This document shows, in pieces, positions 48,001-64,000 of a stretch of 64,000 nucleotides of DNA. The first letter of the stretch is position 1, and every line of letters begins with the position of its first letter. Both the position numbers and the translations under genes were made by a program. Origin of the DNA: Thermocatellispora tengchongensis (GTDB taxonomy: Bacteria > Actinomycetota > Actinomycetes > Streptosporangiales > Streptosporangiaceae); the NCBI RefSeq assembly GCF_014202315.1, contig NZ_JACHGN010000018.1:202992-266991 (forward strand), in the 5' to 3' direction. Under the pieces are notes generated by a model that did not search any database, was not told where the DNA came from, and was given only the letters and a program-made list of their open reading frames with translations.

Positions 48001-51000
48001 GGCTGCTGAACTCTTCCGCCGTGTTCGCGGCGGCGATGGCGGAGTGCGAACAGGCCCTGGACCTGCCTGTGACCGAGATCCTGCGGTCGGGTGCGGAGCT
48101 GGACCGGGTGGATGTGGTCCAGCCGGTCCTGTTCGCGGTCATGGTCTCGCTCGCGAGGGTGTGGCGGGCGTGCGGGGTCGAGCCGCGGGCCGTGGTGGGG
48201 CACTCCCAGGGTGAGGTGGCCGCGGCCTGCGTCGCCGGGGCGCTGTCGCTGGAGGACGCCGCCCGCCTCGTGGTCGCCCGGAGCCGTGCCGTGGCCGAGG
48301 TCTTGTCCGGTAAGGGCGGCATGGCGGTGGCGCGGATGCCGCTCGCGGAGGCCGAGGAGTTGATCGCGGGGCGTGCGGTGGAGATCGCGGCGGTCAACGG
48401 TCCAGGCCAGATCGTGCTCTCCGGTCTGGTGGATGACCTGCTGGCAGATGAGCGGGTGCGCCGGATCGGCGTGGACTACGCCTCGCACTGCGCGCAGGTC
48501 GAGGCGATTCAGGACCGGCTGCTGGCCGAACTGACCGACATCACCCCGCGACAGGCCGACCTGCCGATGTGGTCCACCGTGACCGGCGGCTGGATACAGG
48601 GCGATGAGCTGGACGCGGAGTACTGGTATGCCAACCTGCGCAACCCGGTGCGGTTCGGCGAGGCGATCGAGGCCCTGACCGGCGATGGGTTCGACGCGTT
48701 CGTGGAGGTCAGCGCCCACCCCGTCCTGACCCAGGCGATCGAGCACCCGCATGTGATCCCGACCCTGCGCCGTGGCTCCGACCACTTCATGGACGCACTC
48801 GCCCGCGCGCACACCGCCGGGATCGAGGTGGACTGGCGCACGGTCGTCCCGCCCGCACGAGAGATCGACCTGCCCACCTACCCCTTCCAACGCGAGCGCT
48901 ACTGGCTGCGTGGCTCCACAACGGTGGACGCGGCCGGGCTGGGAGTGGACGGCGCGGATCACCCGCTCCTGGGTGCGAAGCTCACCCTGGCCGGTGGGGA
49001 GCAGGTGGTGTTCACCGGTCGGATCACCCTGACCGCACACCCCTGGCTCGGGGACCATGCCGTCGGCGGTGTGGTGGTGCTGCCGGGCGCGGCCCTGGCC
49101 GAGATGGTCGCACGCGCAGGAGAGGAGGCCGGCTGCGGCCATGTGGCCGAGCTGACCCTGCACACCCCGCTCACGATCCCGGCCGACGGCGGCGTGCAGG
49201 TGCAGGTCCTGCTCCGCGAGCCGGACGCCGACGGTGCGCGTGAGGTGGAGGTCCATGCCCGCACCGACGAGGCGGCCGAGTGGGTCTGCCACGCCGTGGG
49301 CCTGGTCGAGCCCGCCCGCGACGAGCCGGAGTTCGACCTGAGCGTATGGCCGCCGCCGGGGGCCGAGCCGGTGGATGTCACCGGCTTCTACGACCGGGTG
49401 GCCGAGGTGGGCTACCACTACGGCCCGGCCTTCCAGGGGTTGACGGCGGCCTGGCGGCGTGGTGAGGAGGTCTTCGCCGAGATCGCCGTCTCCGAGGACG
49501 TCTCGGGCTTCCTGCTGCATCCGGCGCTCCTGGATGCCGCGATGCAGGCGGTGCTGCTCGACGCGCTCGACGAGGTACGGCTGCCGTTCACCTGGACGGA
49601 CGTGGACGTCCACGTCACAGGGGCGGCCGCCGCGCGGGTGAAGGTCGTGCCTGCCGGCCAGGACGCCGTGTCGATCGAGCTGGCCGACGCGCTCGGCCGT
49701 CCGATCGCCCGCGTCGGGGCACTGGCGTCGCGCCCCGTCTCCGCCCACGACCTGAAGGCGGCCCGGGTCCAGGCGCGCGGCTGGCTCTACCAGGTCGAGG
49801 ACGAGCCGCTGCCCGGCGACGGGTCCCAGGTGCTCGGCACGCAGGCACTCGTCGCGGAGGACGCGGACGCGCTGCCCGTGCCCGTGCGGCATGCGAACCT
49901 GGACGACCTGCGCGCCGCGCTCGACGCCGGCCGGACGCCGCCCGACCTGGTGTTCTACCCGGTCGCGGGCAGCGGGTCCGCCGACGAGACCGTGACCGGG
50001 ACGACCGCGCGCGTCCTGCGTCTGCTGCAGGACTGGCTCGCAGACGACCGCCTCTCCGGGTCCCGTCTGGTCGTCGTCACCCGTACGGGAGACCTGGCGC
50101 ACGCGGCGGCCGGGGGTCTCGTACGGGCGGCTCGGGCCGAGCACCCCCGCCGCTTCGCGCTGATCGAGTCGGACGGCCACCCCGGCTCCCGGGCCGCCGT
50201 CACCGCCGCCGTCCGTGCGGACGAGGGGCATGTGATCATCCGGGACGGGACGGCGACCGTGCCCCGCCTCGCCCGGTTCTCCGGCGAGCCGGGCGAGCCG
50301 CCCGCCTGGTTCAGGGACGCCCAGGGCACGGTCCTGATCACCGGCGGCACCGGGCTGCTCGGCGGCGAGATCGCCCGGCATCTCGTGACCCGGCACCAGG
50401 TCAGGAACCTGATCCTCACCGGCCGCCGGGGGATCGGCGCGCCCGGAGCCGCCGCGCTGCGCGACGAGCTCGCCGGGCACGGCGCGCGGGTCACCGTGGC
50501 CGTCTGCGACGTGGCCGACCGGGACGCGCTCGCCGCCCTGCTCGACGGCATCCCGGCCGCACACCCGCTGACCGCCGTCATCCACGCCGCCGGGACGATG
50601 GACGACGGCGTCATCGCCGCCCTGACCCCGGACCGGCTGGCGGCCGTCGCCCGGTCCAAGGTGACCGGCGCGCTCAACCTGCACGAGCTCACCACGGGCC
50701 GGGACCTGTCCGCGTTCATCCTGTTCTCCGCCGTCGCCGGCCTCGCGGGCAACGCCGGGCAGGGCGGCTACGCCGCCGCCAACTCCTTCCTGGACGCGCT
50801 CGCCGAGCACCGCCGCGCGCAGGGGCTGCCGGGGTTGTCGCTGGCGTGGGGGCACTGGGAGCGCGCCAGCGCGATGACCGGCCACCTGAGCCCCGCCGAC
50901 GTGGCCCGCATGGCCCGCAGCGGCATCCGTCCCATGCCGGCCGAGATGTGCCTCGACCTGTTCGACCTGGCCTGCCGCACCCGAGCGGGCGTGCTCGTCC

Positions 51001-51611
51001 CGGCTCGGCTGGACCTGTCGGCGGCGCGGCGCGAGAGCGCGCCGCCGCTGTTCCGGCGGCTGCTGCCCGCGCGGATCGACCGGACGCGGGACGATGCCGC
51101 CCCCGCGTCCGCCGACCTGGCCCGGCGGCTGGCCGCCATGCCGGGCGACGAGCAGTATCGGGCGCTGCTCGGCCTCGTCCAGGCGAACGCGGCCACCGTG
51201 CTCGGCCACCTGTCACCGGATCGCGTCGAGCCGGAACGCGCGTTCAAGGAACTCGGCTTCGACTCGCTCACCGCCGTCGAACTGCGCAACCGGCTCAACC
51301 AGGCGCTCGGCCGGCGCCTGCCCGCGACGCTGGTCTTCGACCATCCGACGCCCGTGGAGGTCGCCCGCCGGTTGCGGGCCGAATTGGTCACCGAATCCGG
51401 CGCGGCCTACGAGCTGGACCGGCTGGAGGCGGCGGTGCTGCGCGCCCTGGAGTCCGGCACCGCTCCGCGTACGGACGTGGTGGCCCGGCTCAAAGCCCTC
51501 CTGGCCAGGGCGGACGCGGCCGGCGCGGGCGCCGCCGCCGAGACCGGCCCCGAGTGGCGTACCGACGACGAGCTGTTCCACTTCCTCGACGAGCGACTGG
51601 AGACGCAGTGA
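42066..51611 (+). CDS. Type I modular PKS 2: modules 3 and 4
   Basis: Multidomain protein (3181 aa) continuing the chain. An N-terminal coiled-coil docking helix (residues 1-32, [20 protein letters not shown]) accepts PKS 1. Domains: KS3 (Cys-202), AT3 (Ser-628, YASH 719-722), KR3 (TGGLGAVG 1094, Tyr-1226), ACP3 (Ser-1392); KS4 (Cys-1621), AT4 (Ser-2047, YASH 2138), DH4 (His-2331, Asp-2490), KR4 (TGGTGLLG 2759, Tyr-2902), ACP4 (Ser-3067); then a C-terminal docking region ending [12 protein letters not shown]. The ATG at 42066 has GGAGG at 8-bp spacing. The frame runs on upstream over PKS 1 only as a shadow. The stop overlaps the GTG of PKS 3. In KR4 the catalytic Ser position (2889) is Ala, so its activity is in doubt. 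Confidence 0.97.
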   Translation: MTGNEDKLRTYLKLVTADLQQTRRRLEALESRGSEPLAIVGMACRFPGDVRSPDDLWRLVAEGGETVGPFPADRGWNLGDLYDADPEATGKSYVRHGSFLDGAADFDAEFFGISPREALAMDPQQRLLLETSWEVFERAGIDPRSLRGSRTGVFVGTIPMGYGRGAESEGHALTGTMASVASGRISYAFGLEGPAVSLDTACSSSLVALHLAGQSLRAGECDLALAGGVAVMPDPEPFVEFSRLRGLSPDGRCRAFAASADGTGWAEGVGVLLLERLSDARRNGHRVLAVVRGSAVNQDGASSGLTAPNGAAQRRVIESALENAGLTPDQVDAVEAHGTGTELGDPIEAQALLATYGQGRERPLWLGSIKSNIGHAQAAAGVAGVIKTVMAMRHGVLPRTLHVDEPSPHVDWSAGAVELLTEARAWESAGPRRAGVSSFGISGTNAHVIVEEAPEVEPVPVADPVLRGDVLPLVLSGRDDVGLRAVADQVAGVLAREPLADVAWSLLSRPVLDRRAVVLAADRDAALAGLAGIEPVEAGSGRSVFVFPGQGWQWAGMTAGLLESSPVFAEAMAECERALGVPVVEILRSGVELERVDVVQPVLFAVMVSLARLWRACGVEPRAVVGHSQGEVAAACVAGALSLEDAARVVVARSRAVAEVLSGRGGMAVARMPLAEAEELIAGHEVEIAAVNGPAQIVLSGVVDDLLTDERVRRIGVDYASHCAQVEAIRDRLLAELADIAPRQAELPMWSTVTGGWARGDELDAEYWYANLRNPVRFGEAIDALTGDGFDAFVEVSAHPVLAQAIEHPHVVPTLRRDSHRFIDALARAHTYGIEVDWRTVVPPARRIDLPTYPFQRRRYWLAPPKGRSDGAVADPNAWRYGIEWVPVEVGDDASLTGRWLLVDRPGDAATTDLVADGLRRAGAEVERLALDAEPDRASLAARLAAVAGVVCLAGAAEDAAGDELAAHAWPLAVLAQAMADAETAGPLWVVTRGAVHVPQAGEADARPGVAGAMAWGLGRVAALELGRSWGGLADLGPDPVDDATISGLVRVLAGSDEDEVAVRGARLWARRLVPYPAGKGGSGWRPRGTVVVTGGLGAVGRRVVRWLADAGAEHVVVIGRDVTRAGELGDLGGCALSAVACDITDEDALRAVAAGLPEPVSAVFHCAMGVELGPITEMTRSGLLANTRAKVLGARNLDAVFGDVEAFVLFSSVAGVWGSGAHAGYGAANAYVDALARDRRARGLKATSIAWGIWDAFTDEDLRGTLTARSEREGLPLLDPGLACAALARALADDETFLVVADVDWARFVPLYTSTRPSRLLDGVPAARAGEAADDAGDATPLRRRMDGMRDAELADGLLKLVRDEVAAVLSLPDPDAVGADTAFKDLGCDSLTSVELRTRIGRALGLRLPTTLVFDHPSPAALVRRLADELRGTAVTVAAPRATAASADEPIAIVSMACRYPGGIASPEDLWRLVADGRDAVTPFPADRGWNLAGLYDPDPDRPGRSYVREGAFVHDAAEFDAGFFGISPREALGMDPQQRLVLEVAWEAMERAAIRPERLRGSPTGVFVGCKPPDYGVDEATDSTEGYVLTGSNPSVLSGRVAYTFGLEGPAVTIDTACSSSLVALHLACQSLRAGECSLALAGGAAILGTPLIFVAFSRQRGLAPDGRSKAFAASADGMGVAEGVGLVLLERLSDAERNGHRVLAVIRGSAINQDGASNGLTAPNGLAQQRVIRQALANAGLSASDVDAVEAHGTGTTLGDPIEAQALLATYGQSRERPLWLGSVKSNIGHAQAAAGVAGVIKMVMAMRHGVLPRTLHVDEPTPHVDWSAGAVELLTEARPWDPSQGPRRAGVSSFGISGTNAHLIVEEAPSAEPEPVREWEPVVSGDAVPLVLSGRDDAGLRAVADQVAGVLAREALADVAWSLLSRPVLDRRAVVLASDGDAALAGVEAVASGSGKAVFVFPGQGWQWAGMTAGLLNSSAVFAAAMAECEQALDLPVTEILRSGAELDRVDVVQPVLFAVMVSLARVWRACGVEPRAVVGHSQGEVAAACVAGALSLEDAARLVVARSRAVAEVLSGKGGMAVARMPLAEAEELIAGRAVEIAAVNGPGQIVLSGLVDDLLADERVRRIGVDYASHCAQVEAIQDRLLAELTDITPRQADLPMWSTVTGGWIQGDELDAEYWYANLRNPVRFGEAIEALTGDGFDAFVEVSAHPVLTQAIEHPHVIPTLRRGSDHFMDALARAHTAGIEVDWRTVVPPAREIDLPTYPFQRERYWLRGSTTVDAAGLGVDGADHPLLGAKLTLAGGEQVVFTGRITLTAHPWLGDHAVGGVVVLPGAALAEMVARAGEEAGCGHVAELTLHTPLTIPADGGVQVQVLLREPDADGAREVEVHARTDEAAEWVCHAVGLVEPARDEPEFDLSVWPPPGAEPVDVTGFYDRVAEVGYHYGPAFQGLTAAWRRGEEVFAEIAVSEDVSGFLLHPALLDAAMQAVLLDALDEVRLPFTWTDVDVHVTGAAAARVKVVPAGQDAVSIELADALGRPIARVGALASRPVSAHDLKAARVQARGWLYQVEDEPLPGDGSQVLGTQALVAEDADALPVPVRHANLDDLRAALDAGRTPPDLVFYPVAGSGSADETVTGTTARVLRLLQDWLADDRLSGSRLVVVTRTGDLAHAAAGGLVRAARAEHPRRFALIESDGHPGSRAAVTAAVRADEGHVIIRDGTATVPRLARFSGEPGEPPAWFRDAQGTVLITGGTGLLGGEIARHLVTRHQVRNLILTGRRGIGAPGAAALRDELAGHGARVTVAVCDVADRDALAALLDGIPAAHPLTAVIHAAGTMDDGVIAALTPDRLAAVARSKVTGALNLHELTTGRDLSAFILFSAVAGLAGNAGQGGYAAANSFLDALAEHRRAQGLPGLSLAWGHWERASAMTGHLSPADVARMARSGIRPMPAEMCLDLFDLACRTRAGVLVPARLDLSAARRESAPPLFRRLLPARIDRTRDDAAPASADLARRLAAMPGDEQYRALLGLVQANAATVLGHLSPDRVEPERAFKELGFDSLTAVELRNRLNQALGRRLPATLVFDHPTPVEVARRLRAELVTESGAAYELDRLEAAVLRALESGTAPRTDVVARLKALLARADAAGAGAAAETGPEWRTDDELFHFLDERLETQ
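42165..46350 (+). other. PKS module 3: KS-AT-KR-ACP
   Basis: Methylmalonyl AT. The KR has no LDD motif, has Trp at Tyr-8 (1218) and His at Tyr-3 (1223) in [14 protein letters not shown]. This is the A2-type fingerprint, predicting an L-hydroxyl next to an epimerised methyl. The Lys/Ser/Tyr/Asn set is intact. Expected unit: hydroxyl with methyl branch. Confidence 0.85.
46410..51390 (+). other. PKS module 4: KS-AT-DH-KR-ACP, KR Ser to Ala
   Basis: Methylmalonyl AT and an intact DH ([17 protein letters not shown]). The KR has MDD (B-type), Tyr-2902 and Asn, but LFSAVAG puts Ala-2889 where the catalytic Ser (Tyr-13) belongs. If the KR works, an alkene is expected; if not, a beta-ketone is retained and the DH is idle. 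Confidence 0.82.
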
Positions 51612-54600
51612 GCGGACCAGAGGCGGCGGTGACCAGCGAAGAGCGGCTGCGCGCATACCTCAAACGCGCCGCGATCGACCTCGACAGGGCCCGCCGCCGT
51701 GTCGCCGAACTGGAGGACGCCGCCCGCGAGCCGATCGCGATCGTCGGCATGGCCTGCCGGTACGCCGGCGGCGTGGCCTCGCCGGAGGACCTGTGGCGGC
51801 TGGTCGAGACGGAGGGCGACGCCCTGACGCCGTTCCCCGCCGACCGGGGCTGGAACCTGCGGGACCTGTTCCACCCCGACCCCGGCCACCCCGGCACCTC
51901 CTACGTCCGGCACGGCTCCTTCCTGGAGGACGTGGCCGCGTTCGACGCGGAGTTCTTCGGCATCTCGCCGCGCGAGGCCGTCGTCATGGACCCCCAGCAA
52001 CGGCTGGTCCTGGAGACGTCGTGGGAGGTCTTCGAACGGGCGGGCATCGACCCGCGCCCGCTGCGGTCGAGCCGTACCGGCGTGTACATCGGCGCGACGT
52101 CCTCCGACTACGGCAGCGTGCTGGCGCGCTCACCGGAGCCGAGCGAGGGCTATCTCGGCACCGGCCTGCCCATCAGCGTGATCTCCGGCCGGATCTCCTA
52201 CTGGTACGGCTTCGAGGGCCCCGCGGTCGTCGTGGACACCGCCTGCTCGTCGTCCCTGGTGGCCCTGCACGTCGCCTGCCAGTCCCTCCGGGCGGGCGAG
52301 TGCGACCTGGCGCTGACCGGAGGCGTGGCGGTCCTGGCCACCCCGACCGGCTTCACCGAGTTCTCCCTGCAGCGCGGACTGTCCCCCGACGGCCGCTGCC
52401 GCGCCTTCGCAGCCGCCGCCGACGGCACCGGCTGGGGCGAGGGCGTCGGCCTCCTGCTGCTGGAGCGCCTGACGGACGCCGAGCGGAACGGCCACCGGGT
52501 GCTCGCGGTGGTGCGGGGTTCGGCGGTCAACCAGGACGGCGCGTCGAACGGCCTGACCGCGCCCAACGGCCTGGCCCAGCAGCGGGTGGTACGGCGGGCC
52601 CTGGCGAACGCCGGGTTGTCGGCGTCGGACGTGGACGCGGTGGAGGCGCACGGCACCGGGACGAGGCTCGGCGACCCGATCGAGGCGCAGGCGTTGCTCG
52701 CGGCGTATGGCCAGGGCCGGGAGCGGCCGTTGTGGCTGGGGTCGATCAAGTCCAACATCGGGCACACCGCCGCCGCTTCGGGGGTGGCCGGTGTGATCAA
52801 GATGGTCATGGCGATGCGGCACGGGGTCCTGCCGAAGACGTTGCACGTGGACGAGCCCACCCCGCATGTCGATTGGTCGGCGGGTGCGGTGGAGCTGCTG
52901 ACCGAGGCGCGGCCGTGGGCCGCCTCGGAGGGTCCGCGCCGGGCGGGGGTGTCCTCGTTCGGCGTCAGCGGGACGAACGCGCACGTGATCGTGGAGGAGG
53001 CGCCGGAGGCCGAGCCGGTGCCGATGGCCGATCCGGTGCTGCGGAGTGATGTGCTGCCGTTGGTGCTCTCGGGCCGGGACGATGCGGGGCTGCGGGCGGT
53101 CGCGGATCAAGTGGCGGGGGTGCTCGCGCGAGAGCCGTTGCCGGATGTGGCGTGGTCGTTGCTGTCGCGGCCGGTGCTGGATCGGCGGGCGGTGGTACTG
53201 GCCGCCGATCGTGACGCCGCCCTCGCCGGTTTGGCCGGGATCGAGCCGGTGGAGCCGGGCTCGGGGAGGGCCGTGTTCGTGTTCCCCGGGCAGGGCTGGC
53301 AGTGGGCCGGGATGACCGCCGGGCTGCTGGATGCCTCCTCGGTGTTCGCCGAGGCGATGGCCGAGTGTGAGCGGGCCCTGGGCGTGCCCGTGATCGAGAT
53401 CCTGCGGTCGGGTGCGGAGTTGGAGCGGGTGGATGTGGTCCAGCCGGTCCTGTTCGCGGTCATGGTCTCCCTCGCCCGGCTGTGGCGGGCGTGCGGCGCG
53501 GAGCCGAAGGCCGTGGTTGGGCACTCCCAGGGTGAGGTGGCCGCCGCGTGCGTGGCCGGGGTGCTGTCCCTGGAGGACGCCGCCCGCGTCGTGGTGGCCC
53601 GGAGCCGGGCCGTCGCCGAGGTCCTGTCCGGTAAGGGCGGCATGGCGGTGGCGCGGATGCCGCTCGCCGAGGCCGAGAAGCTGATCGCGAACCAGGCGGT
53701 GGAGATCGCGGCGGTCAACGGCCCAAGCCAGATCGTGCTCTCCGGGGCGGTGGATGACCTACTAGGTGATGAGCGGGTGCGCCGGATCGGCGTGGACTAC
53801 GCCTCGCACTGCGCCCAGGTGGAGGCGATCCGGGACCGGCTCCTGGCCGAGCTGGCGGACATCACCCCACGTCAGGCCGAGGTGCCGATGTGGTCCACCG
53901 TGACCGGCGGCTGGGTACGCGGCGGTGAGCTGGACGCCGACTACTGGTATGCCAACCTGCGCAACCGCGTCCGGTTCGGCGAGGCGATCGACGCTCTGAC
54001 CGGCGACGGGTTCGACGCGTTCATCGAAGTGAGCGCGCACCCCGTCCTGGCCCAGGCGATCGAGCACCCCCACGTCATCCCGACCCTCCGCCGCGACTCG
54101 CACCGCTTCATCGAGGCCCTGGCCGGGGCGCACACCGCCGGGATCGAGGTGGACTGGCGCACCGTCGTCCCGCCCGCCCGCGAGATCGACCTGCCCACCT
54201 ACCCCTTCCAACGTGAGCGGTACTGGCCCGCCCACCCCGAGGCCGTGACCGACGCCTGGCGGCATCGGATCGAGTGGGTGCCGGTCGAGCTCACGCCCGG
54301 GGAACTGGGCGAGCGGTGGGCGGTGGTGTCCTGGGCGGGCTCCGGTGAAGCGGCCGGGGTGCTCGCCGGTGAGCTGCGGTCGGCGGGGGCCGAGGTCGTG
54401 GAGCTGGCCGTCGCCGCGGACGCCGACCGGGACGCCCTGCGGCGCTCCTGGATTGAGGCGGCCGGTGGCGGTCCCGTCACGGGAGTGGTGTCCTTCCTGG
54501 CGGCCGATGGCGGCGGCGGGGAGGCCGGGCCGGGCGTGCCGCGGGGCGTGTGGGGCTCGCTGCTGCTCGCGCAGGCTCTGGCGGACACCGGCACCACGAC

Positions 54601-56131
54601 CCGCATGTGGTGGGTGACCAGGGGCGCGGTCCACACTCGTGCGCCGGACCCGGCCGCTGCCATGACCTGGGGGCTCGGCCGTGTCGTCGCCCTGGAACTG
54701 CCCGGCGTCTGGGGCGGCCTGGTGGACCTCGACGCCACCGGCGTGGCGGGCGTCGTACCGGTGCTCGGGGGAGCCGGGGAGGACGAGGTCGCCGTACGGG
54801 ACGGGCGGCCGTGGGCGCGCCGGCTGGTGCCCGTCCCGCATGACGGCGGCGCGGACGGGTGGCGTCCGCGAGGGACCGTGCTGGTGACCGGCGGGCTCGG
54901 CGCCGTCGGCCGCCGCGTCGTACGGTGGCTGGCCGACGAGGGCGCGGAGCACGTCGTCCTGCTGCACCCCGAGGCCGTCGATGTGTCCGGACTGGCTCCC
55001 GGCACTCGGGTGTCGCCGCTCGTGTGCGACATCACCGACCCGGAGGCGGTGCGGAGCGCGGTGGCCGGGCTGGGGGAGACGGTCTCGGGCGTGGTCCACA
55101 TGGGCGGCGAGGCGCGCCTGCGCCCGGTGGCGGAAACCGGCCTGGACGACCTGGTGGTGAACGCGCGGGTCAAGGTGCTCGGGGCCCGCAACCTGGACGC
55201 CGCCTGCCCGGACGCCGCCGCGTTCGTGCTGTTCTTCTCGGTCGCGGCCGTCTGGGGCGGTTCCGCGCACGGCGCCTACGCGGCGGCGGGGGCGTACATG
55301 GAGGCCCTGGCGGAGGAGCGCCGGAGCCGGGGGCTCGCGGCGACGTCCATCGCGTGGGGGGTGTGGGACGCGTTCGACGACGAGGACCAGGCGCGCGCGG
55401 CCGAGACGTCCGTCCGCCAGGGGCTCACCCTGCTCGACCCCGACCTGGCCGTGGCCGAGCTCGGCCGAGGCGGGACGGCCCGGGTCATCGCGGACGTCGC
55501 CTGGGAGACGTTCCTGCCGCTGTACACCTCCGCCCGGCCGAGCCGCCTGTTCGACCGCGTCCCCCGAGCCCGGCGCGCTCCGGAACCACCCGGCGAGGAG
55601 GCCGCGAACGACCTGGCGCTCCGGCTGGCCGGCCTGCCCGAGACGGCGCGAAGGCGCGAGCTGCTGACCCTCGTCCGCGCCCACGTGGCCCGCGTGCTGC
55701 GCCGCGACGAGCCGGACGCCATCGCCGACGACCAGTCCTTCAAGGAGCTCGGGTTCGACTCGCTCACCGCGGTGGAACTGCGCAACGGGCTCAGCGCGGC
55801 CGTCGGCCGCCGGCTCGCCGCGACCATGGTCTTCGACCACCCCACCCCCGGCGACCTGGCCGCCTACCTCCACGCCGAACTACTGCCGGACGACGTGACC
55901 GGAGCCGCGTCGATCCACAGCGGGCTGGACCGGCTCGCCGGCGCGCTGGCCGAGGTTCCGCTCGACCCCGCCGAACGGGCGGGCGTCGAGGCCCGCCTGC
56001 GTACGCTCCTCGCCGCCGTGGCCGCCGACCGGAGCGAGCCGGGCGACTCGGTGGCCGACCGCTTGGACGCCGCATCGGACGACGAGGTCCTGGACTTCAT
56101 CCGCAGGGAGTTCGGAGGACCGGTCAGGTGA
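51608..56131 (+). CDS. Type I modular PKS 3: module 5
   Basis: Single-module PKS (1507 aa): N-terminal docking helix ([20 protein letters not shown]), KS5 (Cys-213), AT5 (Ser-640, YASH at 731; methylmalonyl), KR5 (TGGLGAVG 1094-1101), ACP5 (Ser-1385), and a C-terminal docking region ending [13 protein letters not shown]. The GTG start at 51608 overlaps the PKS 2 stop (GTGA) and has GGAG upstream. KR5 has Trp at Tyr-8 and His at Tyr-3 (A2-like), Tyr-1224 and Ser-1211. However, the conserved Asn of the YxxxN segment is Gly-1228 (AYAAAGAY), so reduction may be weak or lost. Expected unit: methyl-branched alcohol, or ketone if the KR is dead. It is followed after 21 bp by PKS 4. Confidence 0.96.
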   Translation: MSGPEAAVTSEERLRAYLKRAAIDLDRARRRVAELEDAAREPIAIVGMACRYAGGVASPEDLWRLVETEGDALTPFPADRGWNLRDLFHPDPGHPGTSYVRHGSFLEDVAAFDAEFFGISPREAVVMDPQQRLVLETSWEVFERAGIDPRPLRSSRTGVYIGATSSDYGSVLARSPEPSEGYLGTGLPISVISGRISYWYGFEGPAVVVDTACSSSLVALHVACQSLRAGECDLALTGGVAVLATPTGFTEFSLQRGLSPDGRCRAFAAAADGTGWGEGVGLLLLERLTDAERNGHRVLAVVRGSAVNQDGASNGLTAPNGLAQQRVVRRALANAGLSASDVDAVEAHGTGTRLGDPIEAQALLAAYGQGRERPLWLGSIKSNIGHTAAASGVAGVIKMVMAMRHGVLPKTLHVDEPTPHVDWSAGAVELLTEARPWAASEGPRRAGVSSFGVSGTNAHVIVEEAPEAEPVPMADPVLRSDVLPLVLSGRDDAGLRAVADQVAGVLAREPLPDVAWSLLSRPVLDRRAVVLAADRDAALAGLAGIEPVEPGSGRAVFVFPGQGWQWAGMTAGLLDASSVFAEAMAECERALGVPVIEILRSGAELERVDVVQPVLFAVMVSLARLWRACGAEPKAVVGHSQGEVAAACVAGVLSLEDAARVVVARSRAVAEVLSGKGGMAVARMPLAEAEKLIANQAVEIAAVNGPSQIVLSGAVDDLLGDERVRRIGVDYASHCAQVEAIRDRLLAELADITPRQAEVPMWSTVTGGWVRGGELDADYWYANLRNRVRFGEAIDALTGDGFDAFIEVSAHPVLAQAIEHPHVIPTLRRDSHRFIEALAGAHTAGIEVDWRTVVPPAREIDLPTYPFQRERYWPAHPEAVTDAWRHRIEWVPVELTPGELGERWAVVSWAGSGEAAGVLAGELRSAGAEVVELAVAADADRDALRRSWIEAAGGGPVTGVVSFLAADGGGGEAGPGVPRGVWGSLLLAQALADTGTTTRMWWVTRGAVHTRAPDPAAAMTWGLGRVVALELPGVWGGLVDLDATGVAGVVPVLGGAGEDEVAVRDGRPWARRLVPVPHDGGADGWRPRGTVLVTGGLGAVGRRVVRWLADEGAEHVVLLHPEAVDVSGLAPGTRVSPLVCDITDPEAVRSAVAGLGETVSGVVHMGGEARLRPVAETGLDDLVVNARVKVLGARNLDAACPDAAAFVLFFSVAAVWGGSAHGAYAAAGAYMEALAEERRSRGLAATSIAWGVWDAFDDEDQARAAETSVRQGLTLLDPDLAVAELGRGGTARVIADVAWETFLPLYTSARPSRLFDRVPRARRAPEPPGEEAANDLALRLAGLPETARRRELLTLVRAHVARVLRRDEPDAIADDQSFKELGFDSLTAVELRNGLSAAVGRRLAATMVFDHPTPGDLAAYLHAELLPDDVTGAASIHSGLDRLAGALAEVPLDPAERAGVEARLRTLLAAVAADRSEPGDSVADRLDAASDDEVLDFIRREFGGPVR

Positions 56132-56152
56132 CGAGATCAGGAAGGACCCGCC

Positions 56153-64000
<7,848 letters not shown>

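Overview
The window is high-GC actinomycete chromosome (very strong G/C preference at third codon positions, GTG starts, ATGA/GTGA-coupled genes). It carries the left part of a type I modular polyketide gene cluster next to an ordinary sugar-uptake locus. The genus and the product cannot be named from the sequence alone.

Layout. 1-6616: an alpha-galactosidase/ABC sugar-import operon on the minus strand (alpha-galactosidase, two MalF/MalG-type permeases, lipoprotein binding protein cut by the left edge), with a divergent LacI-type repressor and a 14-bp palindromic operator between them. This looks like catabolism outside the cluster. 6930-9812: a 960-aa LAL/MalT-type LuxR regulator, probably the cluster's activator. 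9813-12196: 2.4 kb without a convincing gene but with two arrays of 18-bp tandem repeats. 12197-15722: a free-standing FabD-like acyltransferase with odd motifs and a two-gene ABC exporter. 15955-24834: two macrolide-type glycosyltransferases, dTDP-deoxysugar genes (4,6-dehydratase, 2,3-dehydratase, 3-aminotransferase, epimerase, 4-ketoreductase) and a type II thioesterase. 24961-27717: an SDR, a MonCI/Lsd18-like FAD epoxidase and a small SnoaL/MonB-like protein. 27898-64000: four collinear PKS genes, the last cut by the right edge.

How it works together. The PKS has a KSQ loading module, six complete modules whose AT domains all carry methylmalonyl signatures, and a seventh module whose partial AT looks malonyl-type. 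Reductive sets are: M1 DH-KR, M2 DH-ER-KR, M3 KR, M4 DH-KR, M5 KR, M6 DH-ER-KR. The five sugar genes match the classical set for a 2,3,6-trideoxy-3-aminohexose (daunosamine/acosamine/ristosamine type), to be attached by one or both glycosyltransferases. The epoxidase and SnoaL-like protein are the pair used in polyether biosynthesis. The cluster therefore combines ether-forming chemistry with an aminodeoxysugar, which is the most unusual aspect of the window.

Regulation. A TAGGGGTT box abuts or overlaps the putative -35 element at six separate promoters in the cluster (upstream of the acyltransferase, a glycosyltransferase, the 4-ketoreductase, the aminotransferase, the 4,6-dehydratase and the first PKS gene). 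It was not seen in the sugar-uptake locus. It is a candidate binding site for the LAL regulator. Rare TTA codons occur in the LAL gene and twice in the first PKS gene, suggesting bldA-type control.
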